Both the position numbers and the translations under genes were made by a program. A stretch of 6,161 nucleotides of DNA, taken from the NCBI GenBank assembly GCA_017882835.1, contig JADGOU010000187.1, forward strand, positions 1 through 6,161, given 5' to 3'. Positions 1 to 5,919 of this stretch are shown here, piece after piece. Source of the stretch: Frankiaceae bacterium (GTDB taxonomy: Bacteria > Actinomycetota > Actinomycetes > JADGOU01). Each line of letters starts with the position of its first letter. The stretch's first letter is position 1. Below the pieces are notes generated by a model. The model did not search any database and was not told the origin of the DNA. It saw only the letters and a program-made list of their open reading frames with translations.

Positions 1-992
1 CCCGCGGTGACCGTGCCGACCTGACCGGCGGCGGTCCCGGCAGCTACGGACCGCATTGCCGCCAGCACCTTCGCCACGGACCGGGGCGCGACGAAGGCCA
101 CCAGACAGCCTTCGTTGGCCACGTGCAGCGGGTCGAGGCCGAACAGGTCGCAGGCGGCGGCGACCTCCGCCGGCACGGGTAGGGCTGACTCGTCCAGCAG
201 AACTGCCACCCGCGACGCAGCGGCGATCTCGTTGAGGGCCGAGGCCAGACCGCCCCGGGTCGGGTCGCGCAGCGCATGGACGTCGGCGCCACCGGCGGCC
301 ACCATCTCGGCCACCAGCCGGTGTAGCGGCTGGCTGTCGGAGGTGATGGCGCTCTCGAAGCCCAAGCCCTCCCGGACGCTGAGCACCGTGGTGCCGTGTA
401 ACCCAATGGGTCCGGAGAGCAGTACGGCGTCTCTCGCCTGCACCCGGTCAGCCCCGATCTGCGCACCGTCGAGCAGACACCCCACGCCGGCGGTGGTGAC
501 GAACATCTGATCGGCGGCACCCCGACCCACCACCTTGGTGTCGCCGGCGACGATGGTGACGCCGCAGGCTGCCGCCGCGACGCCCATCGACGTCACGATG
601 GCGCGCAGGGTCTCGATCGGCATCCCCTCCTCGATGACCAGGGCTGCGGTGAGAGCGATGGGTACGGCGCCGCGCATCGCCAGGTCGTTGACAGTGCCGT
701 GCACCGCCAGCGATCCGATGTCGCCGCCGGGAAAGACCAGTGGGCTGACAACGAAGGAGTCGGTGCTGATCACGACGGCCCCCGACCGCAGCGCGGCGGA
801 GGCCGGCAGCGCCACGACCGCGGCGTCCTGCAGCACGCCCCCCGCCGCGGCGGCCCCGAGCGCCGGGACAATGACGTCGCGGATCAGCTCGGCGGAGAGC
901 TGACCTCCGGACCCGTGCCCGAGCAGCACCCGCTCGGTCTCGACCAGCGGCACCGGACAACTGGCGGCCGCGGGGTCCACAGTGCCGGTCAT
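1..992 (-). CDS. hypE: HypE, carbamoyl-dehydratase for NiFe-site cyanide ligands (3' end off window)
   Basis: HypE is a cytoplasmic ATP-dependent enzyme. It dehydrates a thiocarbamoyl group on its own C-terminal cysteine to a thiocyanate, the source of the CN ligands of the NiFe-site iron (family knowledge). I translated this frame by hand from the ATG at 992-990; it stays open for 330 codons to the left edge. Family signatures visible are GHGSGG (about residues 25-30), STDSFVVSPLVFPGGDIG (about 76-93), HGTVNDLAMRGA (98-109), AGDTKVV (149-155), DPTRGGLA (243-250) and NEG (293-295), covering the AIRS/PurM-like N-terminal and C-terminal domains. The final residues with the catalytic C-terminal Cys lie outside the window, so that residue cannot be checked. 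The gene is last in the visible minus-strand hyp operon. Its start was chosen because it is the only one of three repeated ATGs (1020, 1006, 992) in frame with the protein. No Shine-Dalgarno is evident, so translation probably depends on coupling to hypD. Confidence 0.95.
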   Translation of the reverse strand, partial: MTGTVDPAAASCPVPLVETERVLLGHGSGGQLSAELIRDVIVPALGAAAAGGVLQDAAVVALPASAALRSGAVVISTDSFVVSPLVFPGGDIGSLAVHGTVNDLAMRGAVPIALTAALVIEEGMPIETLRAIVTSMGVAAAACGVTIVAGDTKVVGRGAADQMFVTTAGVGCLLDGAQIGADRVQARDAVLLSGPIGLHGTTVLSVREGLGFESAITSDSQPLHRLVAEMVAAGGADVHALRDPTRGGLASALNEIAAASRVAVLLDESALPVPAEVAAACDLFGLDPLHVANEGCLVAFVAPRSVAKVLAAMRSVAAGTAAGQVGTVTA

Positions 993-1020
993 GCGGTGCC
1001 GGTCATGCGGTGCCGGTCAT
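979..1020 (-). repeat. Three tandem 14-bp copies at the hypD/hypE junction, each starting with ATG
   Basis: Read on the minus strand, ATGACCGGCACCGC occurs at 1020-1007 and again at 1006-993. A third copy at 992-979 matches 12 of 14 bases and forms the first codons of hypE. The first copy overlaps the hypD stop (TGA at 1019-1017) as ATGA. From the first and second ATG the frame runs only M-T-G-T-A and then meets TGA, and each of these stops again overlaps the next ATG as ATGA. The likely origin is duplication of an ancestral ATGA hypD/hypE overlap (inference). Confidence 0.9.
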
Positions 1021-2099
1021 GCGGTCCGCCCGGCTCGATGGAATGCAGCACAGGTGCCTTCGCTGGACACCATCGGAGCCCCCAGCGGAGAGCGGGGGGT
1101 GCAGATCCGGCCGTACGCCGCACAGTCGGTGGGGTTCTTCGTGCCCTGCAGCACCTCGCCGGCGATGCAGAGCGGGTTCTCGGCGGCGACGATGTCGCCC
1201 ACGTCGAAGCGGAGCTCCGCGTCGTACGCCGCGAACTCGTCGGCCAGCCGCAGGCCGCTGGCGGGGATGGCCCCGATGCCGCGCCAGGTGCGGTCGGTGA
1301 CCTCGAACACCCGTTCCAAGGCCAGTTGGGCGGGGCGGTTGCCGTCCCGGCGGACGGCCCGGGCGTACTGGTTCTCCACCTCGGCGCGGCCCTGCTCCAG
1401 CTGGCGGACGGTCATCAGGATGCCTTCGAGCAGGTCGAGCGGCTCGAACCCGGTCACCACGATCGGTACGGCGTACTTCGCGGCGATCGGCTCGTACTGC
1501 GCCCACCCCATGACCGCACACACGTGACCGGCGGCCAGGAACCCCTGTACCTGGCAGTCCGGTGCCTCCAGCACAGCCGTCATCGCTGGCGGGACGAGCA
1601 CGTGACTGGCGAGCATGCTGAAGTTCTCCAGCCCGCGGCGGACGGCTTCCAACAGGGCCATGGCGTTGGCCGGCGCCGTGGTCTCGAAGCCGACGGCGAA
1701 GAAGACCACCTGCCGGTCCGGATTGGCGACCGCCAACCGGACGGCGTCCACCGGGGAGTAGACGATCCGGATGTCGGCCCCGCGGGCCTTGAGCGCGAGC
1801 AGGTCGGTGCTGCTGCCCGGCACCCGCAGCATGTCGCCGTAGCTGACGAAGGTCACATCCGGCCGGGCGGCGATGGCCAAGGCCCGGTCGAGCACCTCCA
1901 GCGACGTCACGCACACCGGGCAGCCGGGACCGTGAATCATCCGAACGGGGAGCACCTCGTCGATGCCCTGCCGGACCAGGGTGTGGGTCTGGCCCCCGCA
2001 GACCTCCATGATCGACCATCGTTGGGTCGCGGTGGCGCACACCTCGTGCACGAGTCGGCGGGCGAGGACGGGGTCGCGGTACTCGGCGAGGTACTTCAC
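1017..2099 (-). CDS. hypD: HypD, Fe-S scaffold enzyme for Fe(CN)2CO assembly
   Basis: HypD is a cytoplasmic [4Fe-4S] protein. With HypC it forms the scaffold on which iron receives its cyanide and CO ligands before transfer to the hydrogenase large subunit (family knowledge). The 360-residue length is typical. Conserved motifs visible are EVCGGQTHT with Cys34, GPGCPVC with Cys60 and Cys63, VGFETTAP (about 186-193), GHVCAVMG (about 221), and the C-terminal cysteine set Cys311, Cys326, Cys333 and Cys350, which includes the Fe-S cluster ligands, within a run ending in PLGAPMVSSEG. The start is the GTG at 2099-2097, giving the family-like N-terminus MKYLAEYRDP. This GTG overlaps the hypC stop as GTGA. 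No clear Shine-Dalgarno precedes it, which fits translational coupling to hypC. Its TGA overlaps the first ATG of the 14-bp repeat before hypE. All expected motifs are intact. Confidence 0.97.
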   Translation of the reverse strand: MKYLAEYRDPVLARRLVHEVCATATQRWSIMEVCGGQTHTLVRQGIDEVLPVRMIHGPGCPVCVTSLEVLDRALAIAARPDVTFVSYGDMLRVPGSSTDLLALKARGADIRIVYSPVDAVRLAVANPDRQVVFFAVGFETTAPANAMALLEAVRRGLENFSMLASHVLVPPAMTAVLEAPDCQVQGFLAAGHVCAVMGWAQYEPIAAKYAVPIVVTGFEPLDLLEGILMTVRQLEQGRAEVENQYARAVRRDGNRPAQLALERVFEVTDRTWRGIGAIPASGLRLADEFAAYDAELRFDVGDIVAAENPLCIAGEVLQGTKNPTDCAAYGRICTPRSPLGAPMVSSEGTCAAFHRAGRTA

Positions 2100-2395
2100 G
2101 GCAAACCAGGTGACGGCGTGGTAGCCACCCCGGAGCCCGGTGCCGGCTCGCCCAGCTCGGCCGCCAGGGCATCGCCGTCCATGGTGCGCAGCACCTCCAG
2201 CGTCCGCTGGGCCTCAGCCTCGTCAACCTCGGTGATCGCAAAGCCCACGTGCACGATGACGTAGCTGCCAACCTGCGTTTCCGGCAGATACACCAGGCAG
2301 ACGTCGCGTCGGATGCCACCGAAGTCCACCTGTGCCATCGGCAGCCCGCCTTCGTCGTCGATGGCAAGCACGCGTCCCGGCACGCCTAGGCACAT
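2096..2395 (-). CDS. hypC: HypC/HupF/HybG-family hydrogenase maturation chaperone
   Basis: HypC is a small cytoplasmic chaperone. Its N-terminal cysteine, exposed after removal of the initiator Met, binds iron; it works with HypD and then delivers the Fe(CN)2CO unit to the large-subunit precursor (family knowledge). The 99-residue product begins MCLGVPGRV with the diagnostic Cys2. It also carries VDFGGIRRDVCL (about 23-34) and the beta-barrel segment YVIVHVGFAI (about 45-54), followed by a helical Glu/Ala-rich stretch. The C-terminus, about 20 residues rich in Pro, Gly and Ala, is longer than in the shortest family members. The start is supported by a strong Shine-Dalgarno five bases upstream. 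The stop overlaps the hypD GTG. It could be specific to this hydrogenase or shared with another one in the genome; the sequence does not tell. Confidence 0.97.
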   Translation of the reverse strand: MCLGVPGRVLAIDDEGGLPMAQVDFGGIRRDVCLVYLPETQVGSYVIVHVGFAITEVDEAEAQRTLEVLRTMDGDALAAELGEPAPGSGVATTPSPGLP

Positions 2396-2400
2396 GGTGG

Positions 2401-2406
2401 CCTCCT
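2401..2406 (-). promoter_or_regulatory. Ribosome binding site of hypC overlapping the upstream stop codon
   Basis: Read on the minus strand, AGGAGG sits five bases before the hypC ATG. This is a full match to the anti-Shine-Dalgarno core. It overlaps the TAG stop (2407-2405) of the HybE-like gene, so ribosomes ending that gene finish on the hypC initiation site. The site fixes the hypC start. Confidence 0.85.
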
Positions 2407-2839
2407 ACCCGACCTGGCCGGCGGCCGATGGCGCGGCCGCCACCGCCGGCTTGCGCAGCTGGCGCACCGCCTCCTGGAACGGCGCCGCGCAGGCCTGGGC
2501 CAGCGTCCGACCGCGCTCCGGCGACGGCAGTCCGCGTACGTCGGGCACCAAGTTCACCGACAGGTACCGACCGACCGGCTCGAGCTCGGCGGCGAAGACC
2601 GGACGGGCTCGACCGGCCACCGTCAGCTGGTCGGGCGCCACGCCGTCCGGGGGGAAGAACAGGCCGTTCAACGTCCACGGCGTGAGCAGCACCATGGTGG
2701 GCACGTCCTCGACGACCAGCGGCTCGATGACGTCCACCGGCAACCTCGGGTTGGCCGCCGGATCACCCAGGAAGACCTCGCGGTGCACGCGGGTGAAACT
2801 CGCCAACACGGCTGCACTCAGTTCCTGGATGTCCCGCAT
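2405..2839 (-). CDS. HybE/HupJ-family [NiFe]-hydrogenase assembly chaperone
   Basis: The product, 144 residues from the chosen ATG, resembles the HybE/HupJ chaperones. These bind hydrogenase subunits, often those with Tat signals, and prevent premature export or help maturation (family knowledge). Supporting features are the core TPWTLNGLFFPP (about 53-64), equivalent to the ITPWMLSAVIFP region I recall from E. coli HybE, then VGRYLSVNL (89-97) and a helix S-P-E-R-G-R-T-L-A-Q-A-C (106-117) matching the HybE helix after its YLS segment. No rubredoxin domain is fused, unlike some HupJ proteins. It is the first gene of the minus-strand arm, divergent from the Tat-dependent small subunit, which suits an export-proofreading role (inference). 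The start is uncertain. No Shine-Dalgarno precedes the ATG at 2839, and in-frame TTG (2854) and GTG (2860) codons lie just upstream. The frame stays open to 3007, but the extension looks noncoding and would overlap the small subunit gene. Confidence 0.82.
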   Translation of the reverse strand: MRDIQELSAAVLASFTRVHREVFLGDPAANPRLPVDVIEPLVVEDVPTMVLLTPWTLNGLFFPPDGVAPDQLTVAGRARPVFAAELEPVGRYLSVNLVPDVRGLPSPERGRTLAQACAAPFQEAVRQLRKPAVAAAPSAAGQVG

Positions 2840-2842
2840 CCG

Positions 2843-2853
2843 TGCACTGTGCA
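2843..2853. repeat. Short perfect inverted repeat TGCAC-T-GTGCA
   Basis: Five-base arms surround a single central base, ending four bases before the assigned chaperone ATG at 2839. The size and position would suit a small operator or a leader structure covering the start. A perfect 11-base palindrome can also occur by chance in such GC-rich DNA, so function is only suggested. Confidence 0.35.
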
Positions 2854-2861
2854 ACGTCACT

Positions 2862-2882
2862 GCCGGTTTGGTAAGGACCGGC
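2862..2882. repeat. Inverted repeat GCCGGT / ACCGGC with 9-base spacer
   Basis: Six-base arms at 2862-2867 and 2877-2882 flank an A/T-richer spacer, TTGGTAAGG. The geometry, with arm centres about 15 bases apart, is compatible with binding of a dimeric regulator in the divergent promoter region, or with a weak hairpin. Arms made mostly of G and C are common by chance here, so confidence is low. Confidence 0.3.
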
Positions 2883-2960
2883 GGAGCCCAAGCACAGGGG
2901 ACCAAAGGCCCTGCCTGACCTGCGGCAGCGACCGTACCGTGACCGGCATTTCCCGACGCC

Positions 2961-2965
2961 GGGAG
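2961..2965 (+). promoter_or_regulatory. Ribosome binding site of the hydrogenase small subunit
   Basis: GGGAG lies six bases upstream of the ATG at 2972. It is the only good Shine-Dalgarno in the area and supports this start, which places the Tat twin arginine at residues 36-37. Confidence 0.7.
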
Positions 2966-2971
2966 TAATCC

Positions 2972-4201
2972 ATGTCGATTGTGCCGCCTGCACCCGCCCC
3001 ATCGCAAACCGCGTCGACCGCGAATGGACCCATCGACGACGGCCTGCTTGCCCGGCTGTTCGAGCTGGGGGTGGATCGACGGTCATTTCTCAAGTACTGC
3101 GGGGTGCTGACCGCAACGCTGGCGCTGCCACCCAGTTTCGCACCGCGGGTGGCCGCGGCCGTCGCGGCGGCGGACAAGCCGTCGATGGTCTATCTCGCCT
3201 TCCAGGACTGCACGGGCAACGCCGAGTCCATGCTCCGGGCGCGCAACCCCGACATTGCCTCGGTCATCCTCGACCTGATGTCGGTGGACTACCAGGAGAC
3301 CGTGATGGCCGCCGCCGGCGAGCAGTCCAAGCAGGCCCGCGACGCGGCGGTCGGCAAGGGTGGCCACATCCTCGTCGTCGAGGGCTCCGTCCCGCTCGGC
3401 GGCGACGGCTACTGCACGATCGGCGGCGAGTCCGCCCAGCAGATCCTGAAGAAGGCGAGCAAGGGTGCCGCCGCCATCATCAACGTCGGCACCTGCTCGG
3501 CCTTTGGCGGCCTGCCGGCGGCGCATCCCAACCCAACGAAGGCGGTCGCGGTGGGCGACGTCGTCTCCGGCGTACCGATCGTCAACCTGCCGGGCTGCCC
3601 AATGAACGTGGACAACCTGACGGCGACCATCGCGCACTACCTGACGTTCAAGGCGCTGCCAGCGCGGGACAGCCAGCAGCGGCCGTTGTTCGCCTACGGC
3701 GACCGCATTCACGACAACTGCCCGCGCCGCGGTCACTTCGACGCGGGCCAGTTCGCCATGGCCTGGGGCGACGAGGGGCACCGGGAGGGGTACTGCCTCT
3801 ACCGCCTCGGCTGCAAGGGGCCGAGCACCTTCCACAACTGCCCGATCCTGAAGTGGAATGGCGGCACGCAGTGGCCGATCGGAGCCGGGCATGGCTGCGT
3901 CGGCTGCTCCGAGGCCGGGTTCTGGGACACCATGACGCCGTTCTACGACCGGCTGCCGCACATCGAGGGCTTCGGCGTGGACAGCACGGCCGAGAAGCTC
4001 GGTCTCACCGTGGTCGGCGCGACTGCCGTCGGCTTCGGCCTGCACGGCGTCGGCAAGACGCTACAGAACAAGCTCGGCCGAAACAGCGATGAGCAGTCGA
4101 CGGTTGACGTCACCGATGGCAGTACCGACCTCGGCTCCGCCGGATTCGGCTCGTCGCCGGCTGGCCGCGACAACCCCGACGGAAAGGCAGGACCGGCGTG
4201 A
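2972..4201 (+). CDS. Tat-exported [NiFe]-hydrogenase small (Fe-S) subunit, group 1 type
   Basis: This is the electron-transfer subunit (HyaA/HupS type) of a membrane-bound uptake hydrogenase, carrying electrons from the NiFe site to cytochrome b. The 409-residue precursor has a Tat signal with DRRSFLKYC at 35-43, a hydrophobic stretch, and probable cleavage after the Ala-rich run near 68. The n-region is about 35 residues long. Distal cluster ligands are His247, Cys250, Cys275 and Cys281. Medial ligands are Cys290, Cys309 and Cys312, with Pro302 in the place typical of a [3Fe-4S] cluster. Proximal ligands are Cys80, Cys175 and Cys209, but the expected second Cys of the CxxC pair is Asn83. The two extra cysteines of the O2-tolerant six-Cys type are Gly (82 and 180). 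A weak C-terminal membrane helix (about 341-366) includes His358, followed by an acidic Gly/Ser/Asp tail of about 40 residues. The stop overlaps the large-subunit GTG. The exact group 1 subgroup is not settled, so no symbol is given. Confidence 0.96.
   Translation: MSIVPPAPAPSQTASTANGPIDDGLLARLFELGVDRRSFLKYCGVLTATLALPPSFAPRVAAAVAAADKPSMVYLAFQDCTGNAESMLRARNPDIASVILDLMSVDYQETVMAAAGEQSKQARDAAVGKGGHILVVEGSVPLGGDGYCTIGGESAQQILKKASKGAAAIINVGTCSAFGGLPAAHPNPTKAVAVGDVVSGVPIVNLPGCPMNVDNLTATIAHYLTFKALPARDSQQRPLFAYGDRIHDNCPRRGHFDAGQFAMAWGDEGHREGYCLYRLGCKGPSTFHNCPILKWNGGTQWPIGAGHGCVGCSEAGFWDTMTPFYDRLPHIEGFGVDSTAEKLGLTVVGATAVGFGLHGVGKTLQNKLGRNSDEQSTVDVTDGSTDLGSAGFGSSPAGRDNPDGKAGPA
4189..4192 (+). promoter_or_regulatory. 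Modest ribosome binding site before the large subunit GTG
   Basis: AGGA lies five bases before the GTG at 4198, inside the end of the small subunit gene. Together with the GTGA overlap it supports coupled, near-equal translation of the two structural subunits. Confidence 0.5.
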
Positions 4202-5919
4202 GCCCGCGCATCGTCGTCGACCCGATCACCCGCATCGAGGGGCACCTGCGGATCGAGGCCCAAGTCGACGGCGGCATGGTGCAGGACGCCTGGTCGTCGA
4301 CGACAATGTGGCGCGGCCTGGAGCAGATCCTCATCGGCCGGGACCCGCGCGACGCCTGGTATTTCGCCCAGCGCATCTGCGGGGTCTGCACCACCGTGCA
4401 CGCGCTGGCCTCGATCCGGGCGGTCGAGGACGCCCTCGACATCACCCCACCGCTCAACGCCCGGCTGTTGCGCGACCTGATCGGGGTCAGCCAGTACGTC
4501 CACGACCACGTCGTGCACTTCTACCACCTGCACGCGCTGGACTGGGTTGACGTGGTGTCGGCGCTCAAGGCCGACCCGCAGCAGGCGGCCGTGGTCGCGC
4601 AGTCGCTGTCGGACTATCCCCGCAACACCGCGAAGCAGATGACCGCGGTGCAGCAACGGCTGCAGGCCTTCGTCCAGGGCGGCCGGCTCGGTCCGTTCGC
4701 CAACGGCTACTGGGGCCACCCGGCGTACAAGCTGTCGCCAGAAGTCAACCTGCTTGCGGTCAGCCACTATCTCGATGCGCTGGACTTCCAACGCGACTAC
4801 GTCAAGATTCACGCTCTGCTGGGTGGCAAGAACCCGCACCCGCAGACCTACGTCGTCGGCGGGATGGCCATTCCGATCGACCCGAACAGCCAGTACGCCA
4901 TCAACGACAACACCCTGCAGCAGGTGCGCGGCCTGTTGCAGAGCGGGCTGAACTTCGTCAACCAGGCCTACATCCCCGACCTGGTCGCCATCGGCAAGAG
5001 CTACCCGGAGTGGACCGCCATCGGCGGCGGCCTGAACAGCTACATGACTTTCGGCGACTTCGGCGGCGCGCAGCCGAAGCGGGGCCAGACCGACACTGCC
5101 GGCATCCTGCCCAGCGGTATCGTCCGCAACGGCGACCTGTCCAAGGTCGAGCCCGTCGACCCCATGAAGATCACCGAAGACGTCGCCCGGGGCTGGTACA
5201 GCTACCGCGAGGGAGACGGCACGCCGCTTCGGCCGTACGACGGGGAGACCACTGCCAACTACACCGGACCCAACCCGCCGTACGACTTCCTCGACGTGGA
5301 CAAGAAGTACACCTGGCTCAAGGCGGCGCGCTACGACGGCATCCCGGTCGAGGTTGGACCGCTGGCCCGGATGATGGTCGGATACGCCGCCGGGGACGCT
5401 CGGATCAAGCCGCTCGTCGACGGCGCTTTGCAGACGCTGGGGGTCGGTCCGGCGGCGCTGCACTCCACCCTCGGGCGCACGCTCGCGCGCGGGCTGGAGA
5501 CCAAGCTGCTCGCCGATCAGTCGCTGGGCCTGCTCGACCAACTGGTCGCCAACATCGCCGGTGGGGACCTGGCCGTGCACGCCGGCGTCAAGTGGGAACC
5601 GAAGTCGTGGCCGGCGAAGGCTCGGGGGGTGGGTTTTCACGAGGCACCGCGCGGCGCGCTCTCGCACTGGATCGTGATCGAGGATCAGAAGATCAAGGGC
5701 TACCAGGCCGTCGTGCCCTCGACCTGGAACGCCAGCCCCCGCGATGCCAAGGGCCAGCCGGGCGCGTACGAGGCCGCGCTGGTCGGCACGCCGATCGCCG
5801 ATCCGAAACAGCCGCTGGAGATCCTGCGCACGGTGCACTCCTTCGACCCGTGCATGGCCTGTGCCGCCCACGTCATCGACGCCGACGGCACGCCGATCGT
5901 GGAGGTGAGGGTGCAGTGA
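4198..5919 (+). CDS. [NiFe]-hydrogenase large (catalytic) subunit, group 1 type
   Basis: This subunit (HyaB/HupL type) binds the NiFe(CN)2CO centre and oxidises H2; it is co-exported with the small subunit by the Tat route (family knowledge). The 573-residue product starts at a GTG overlapping the preceding stop as GTGA, with AGGA at 4189-4192 as a modest ribosome site. The N-terminus VDPITRIEGH carries the proton-path Glu14. The L1 motif RICGVCTTVH gives nickel ligands Cys61 and Cys64, with His68. The block NPHPQTYVVGG and the segment GPLARMMVGY are typical of group 1. The C-terminal L2 motif DPCMACAAH (550-558) supplies Cys552 and Cys555. A 15-residue extension follows His558; it should be removed by a nickel-dependent endopeptidase after metal insertion, and no such protease gene is in the window. 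All active-site residues are present, so an active enzyme is expected. Confidence 0.98.
   Translation: MSPRIVVDPITRIEGHLRIEAQVDGGMVQDAWSSTTMWRGLEQILIGRDPRDAWYFAQRICGVCTTVHALASIRAVEDALDITPPLNARLLRDLIGVSQYVHDHVVHFYHLHALDWVDVVSALKADPQQAAVVAQSLSDYPRNTAKQMTAVQQRLQAFVQGGRLGPFANGYWGHPAYKLSPEVNLLAVSHYLDALDFQRDYVKIHALLGGKNPHPQTYVVGGMAIPIDPNSQYAINDNTLQQVRGLLQSGLNFVNQAYIPDLVAIGKSYPEWTAIGGGLNSYMTFGDFGGAQPKRGQTDTAGILPSGIVRNGDLSKVEPVDPMKITEDVARGWYSYREGDGTPLRPYDGETTANYTGPNPPYDFLDVDKKYTWLKAARYDGIPVEVGPLARMMVGYAAGDARIKPLVDGALQTLGVGPAALHSTLGRTLARGLETKLLADQSLGLLDQLVANIAGGDLAVHAGVKWEPKSWPAKARGVGFHEAPRGALSHWIVIEDQKIKGYQAVVPSTWNASPRDAKGQPGAYEAALVGTPIADPKQPLEILRTVHSFDPCMACAAHVIDADGTPIVEVRVQ
5901..5910 (+). promoter_or_regulatory. 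Ribosome binding site of the cytochrome b gene
   Basis: GGAGGTGAGG within the end of the large-subunit gene gives a strong Shine-Dalgarno core five to nine bases before the GTG at 5916, depending on which purine block pairs. It supports that GTG as the start. Confidence 0.7.

Larger units (their letters stand above)
2840..2971. promoter_or_regulatory. Divergent intergenic region between maturation and structural arms
   Basis: About 130 bases separate the start of the chaperone gene (minus) from the start of the small subunit gene (plus). Because the genes on each side are tightly packed, the promoters for both arms most likely lie here (inference). I see no convincing -35/-10 pair on either strand. 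It contains two short inverted repeats near the chaperone side, listed separately, and the small-subunit ribosome binding site at its right end. It may hold a shared operator, but no known regulator site is recognised. Confidence 0.5.

Noticed and set aside
699..2264. Plus-strand open frame of 521 codons opposite hypD and hypE
   Set aside because: It runs antisense to two clearly conserved genes and crosses their junction. The composition (His, Gly, Arg-rich) and lack of motifs mark it as a shadow frame.
1003..2367. Minus-strand open frame of 454 codons overlapping hypC and hypD in another frame
   Set aside because: HypC and HypD motifs are unambiguous in their own frames. This frame gives Arg/Pro-rich sequence without any family signature.
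2877..2945. Possible -35/-10 promoter pairs in the divergent region
   Set aside because: Candidate hexamers such as CTGACC and TACCGT on the plus strand have wrong spacing (about 14 bases) and poor matches, so no specific promoter is claimed.
2783..2968. Plus-strand 61-codon frame ending just before the small subunit ATG
   Set aside because: It begins inside the chaperone gene on the opposite strand, has no ribosome site that I can see, and shows no family resemblance. A leader peptide role cannot be supported.
2840..3007. N-terminal extension of the HybE-like protein up to an ATG at 3007
   Set aside because: The extra 56 residues look like translated noncoding DNA and do not resemble HybE proteins. 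The extension would also run through the promoter region and the start of the small subunit gene.
3083..4045. Minus-strand open frame of 320 codons opposite the small subunit gene
   Set aside because: It is antisense to a gene with a complete set of Fe-S ligand motifs, has biased composition and has no recognisable domain.
3943..5871. Minus-strand open frame of 642 codons opposite the large subunit gene
   Set aside because: It is a mirror of the high-GC codon bias of the plus-strand gene. The product is low-complexity in Arg, Val, Asp and Gly with no recognisable domain, while the plus strand encodes an intact hydrogenase subunit.
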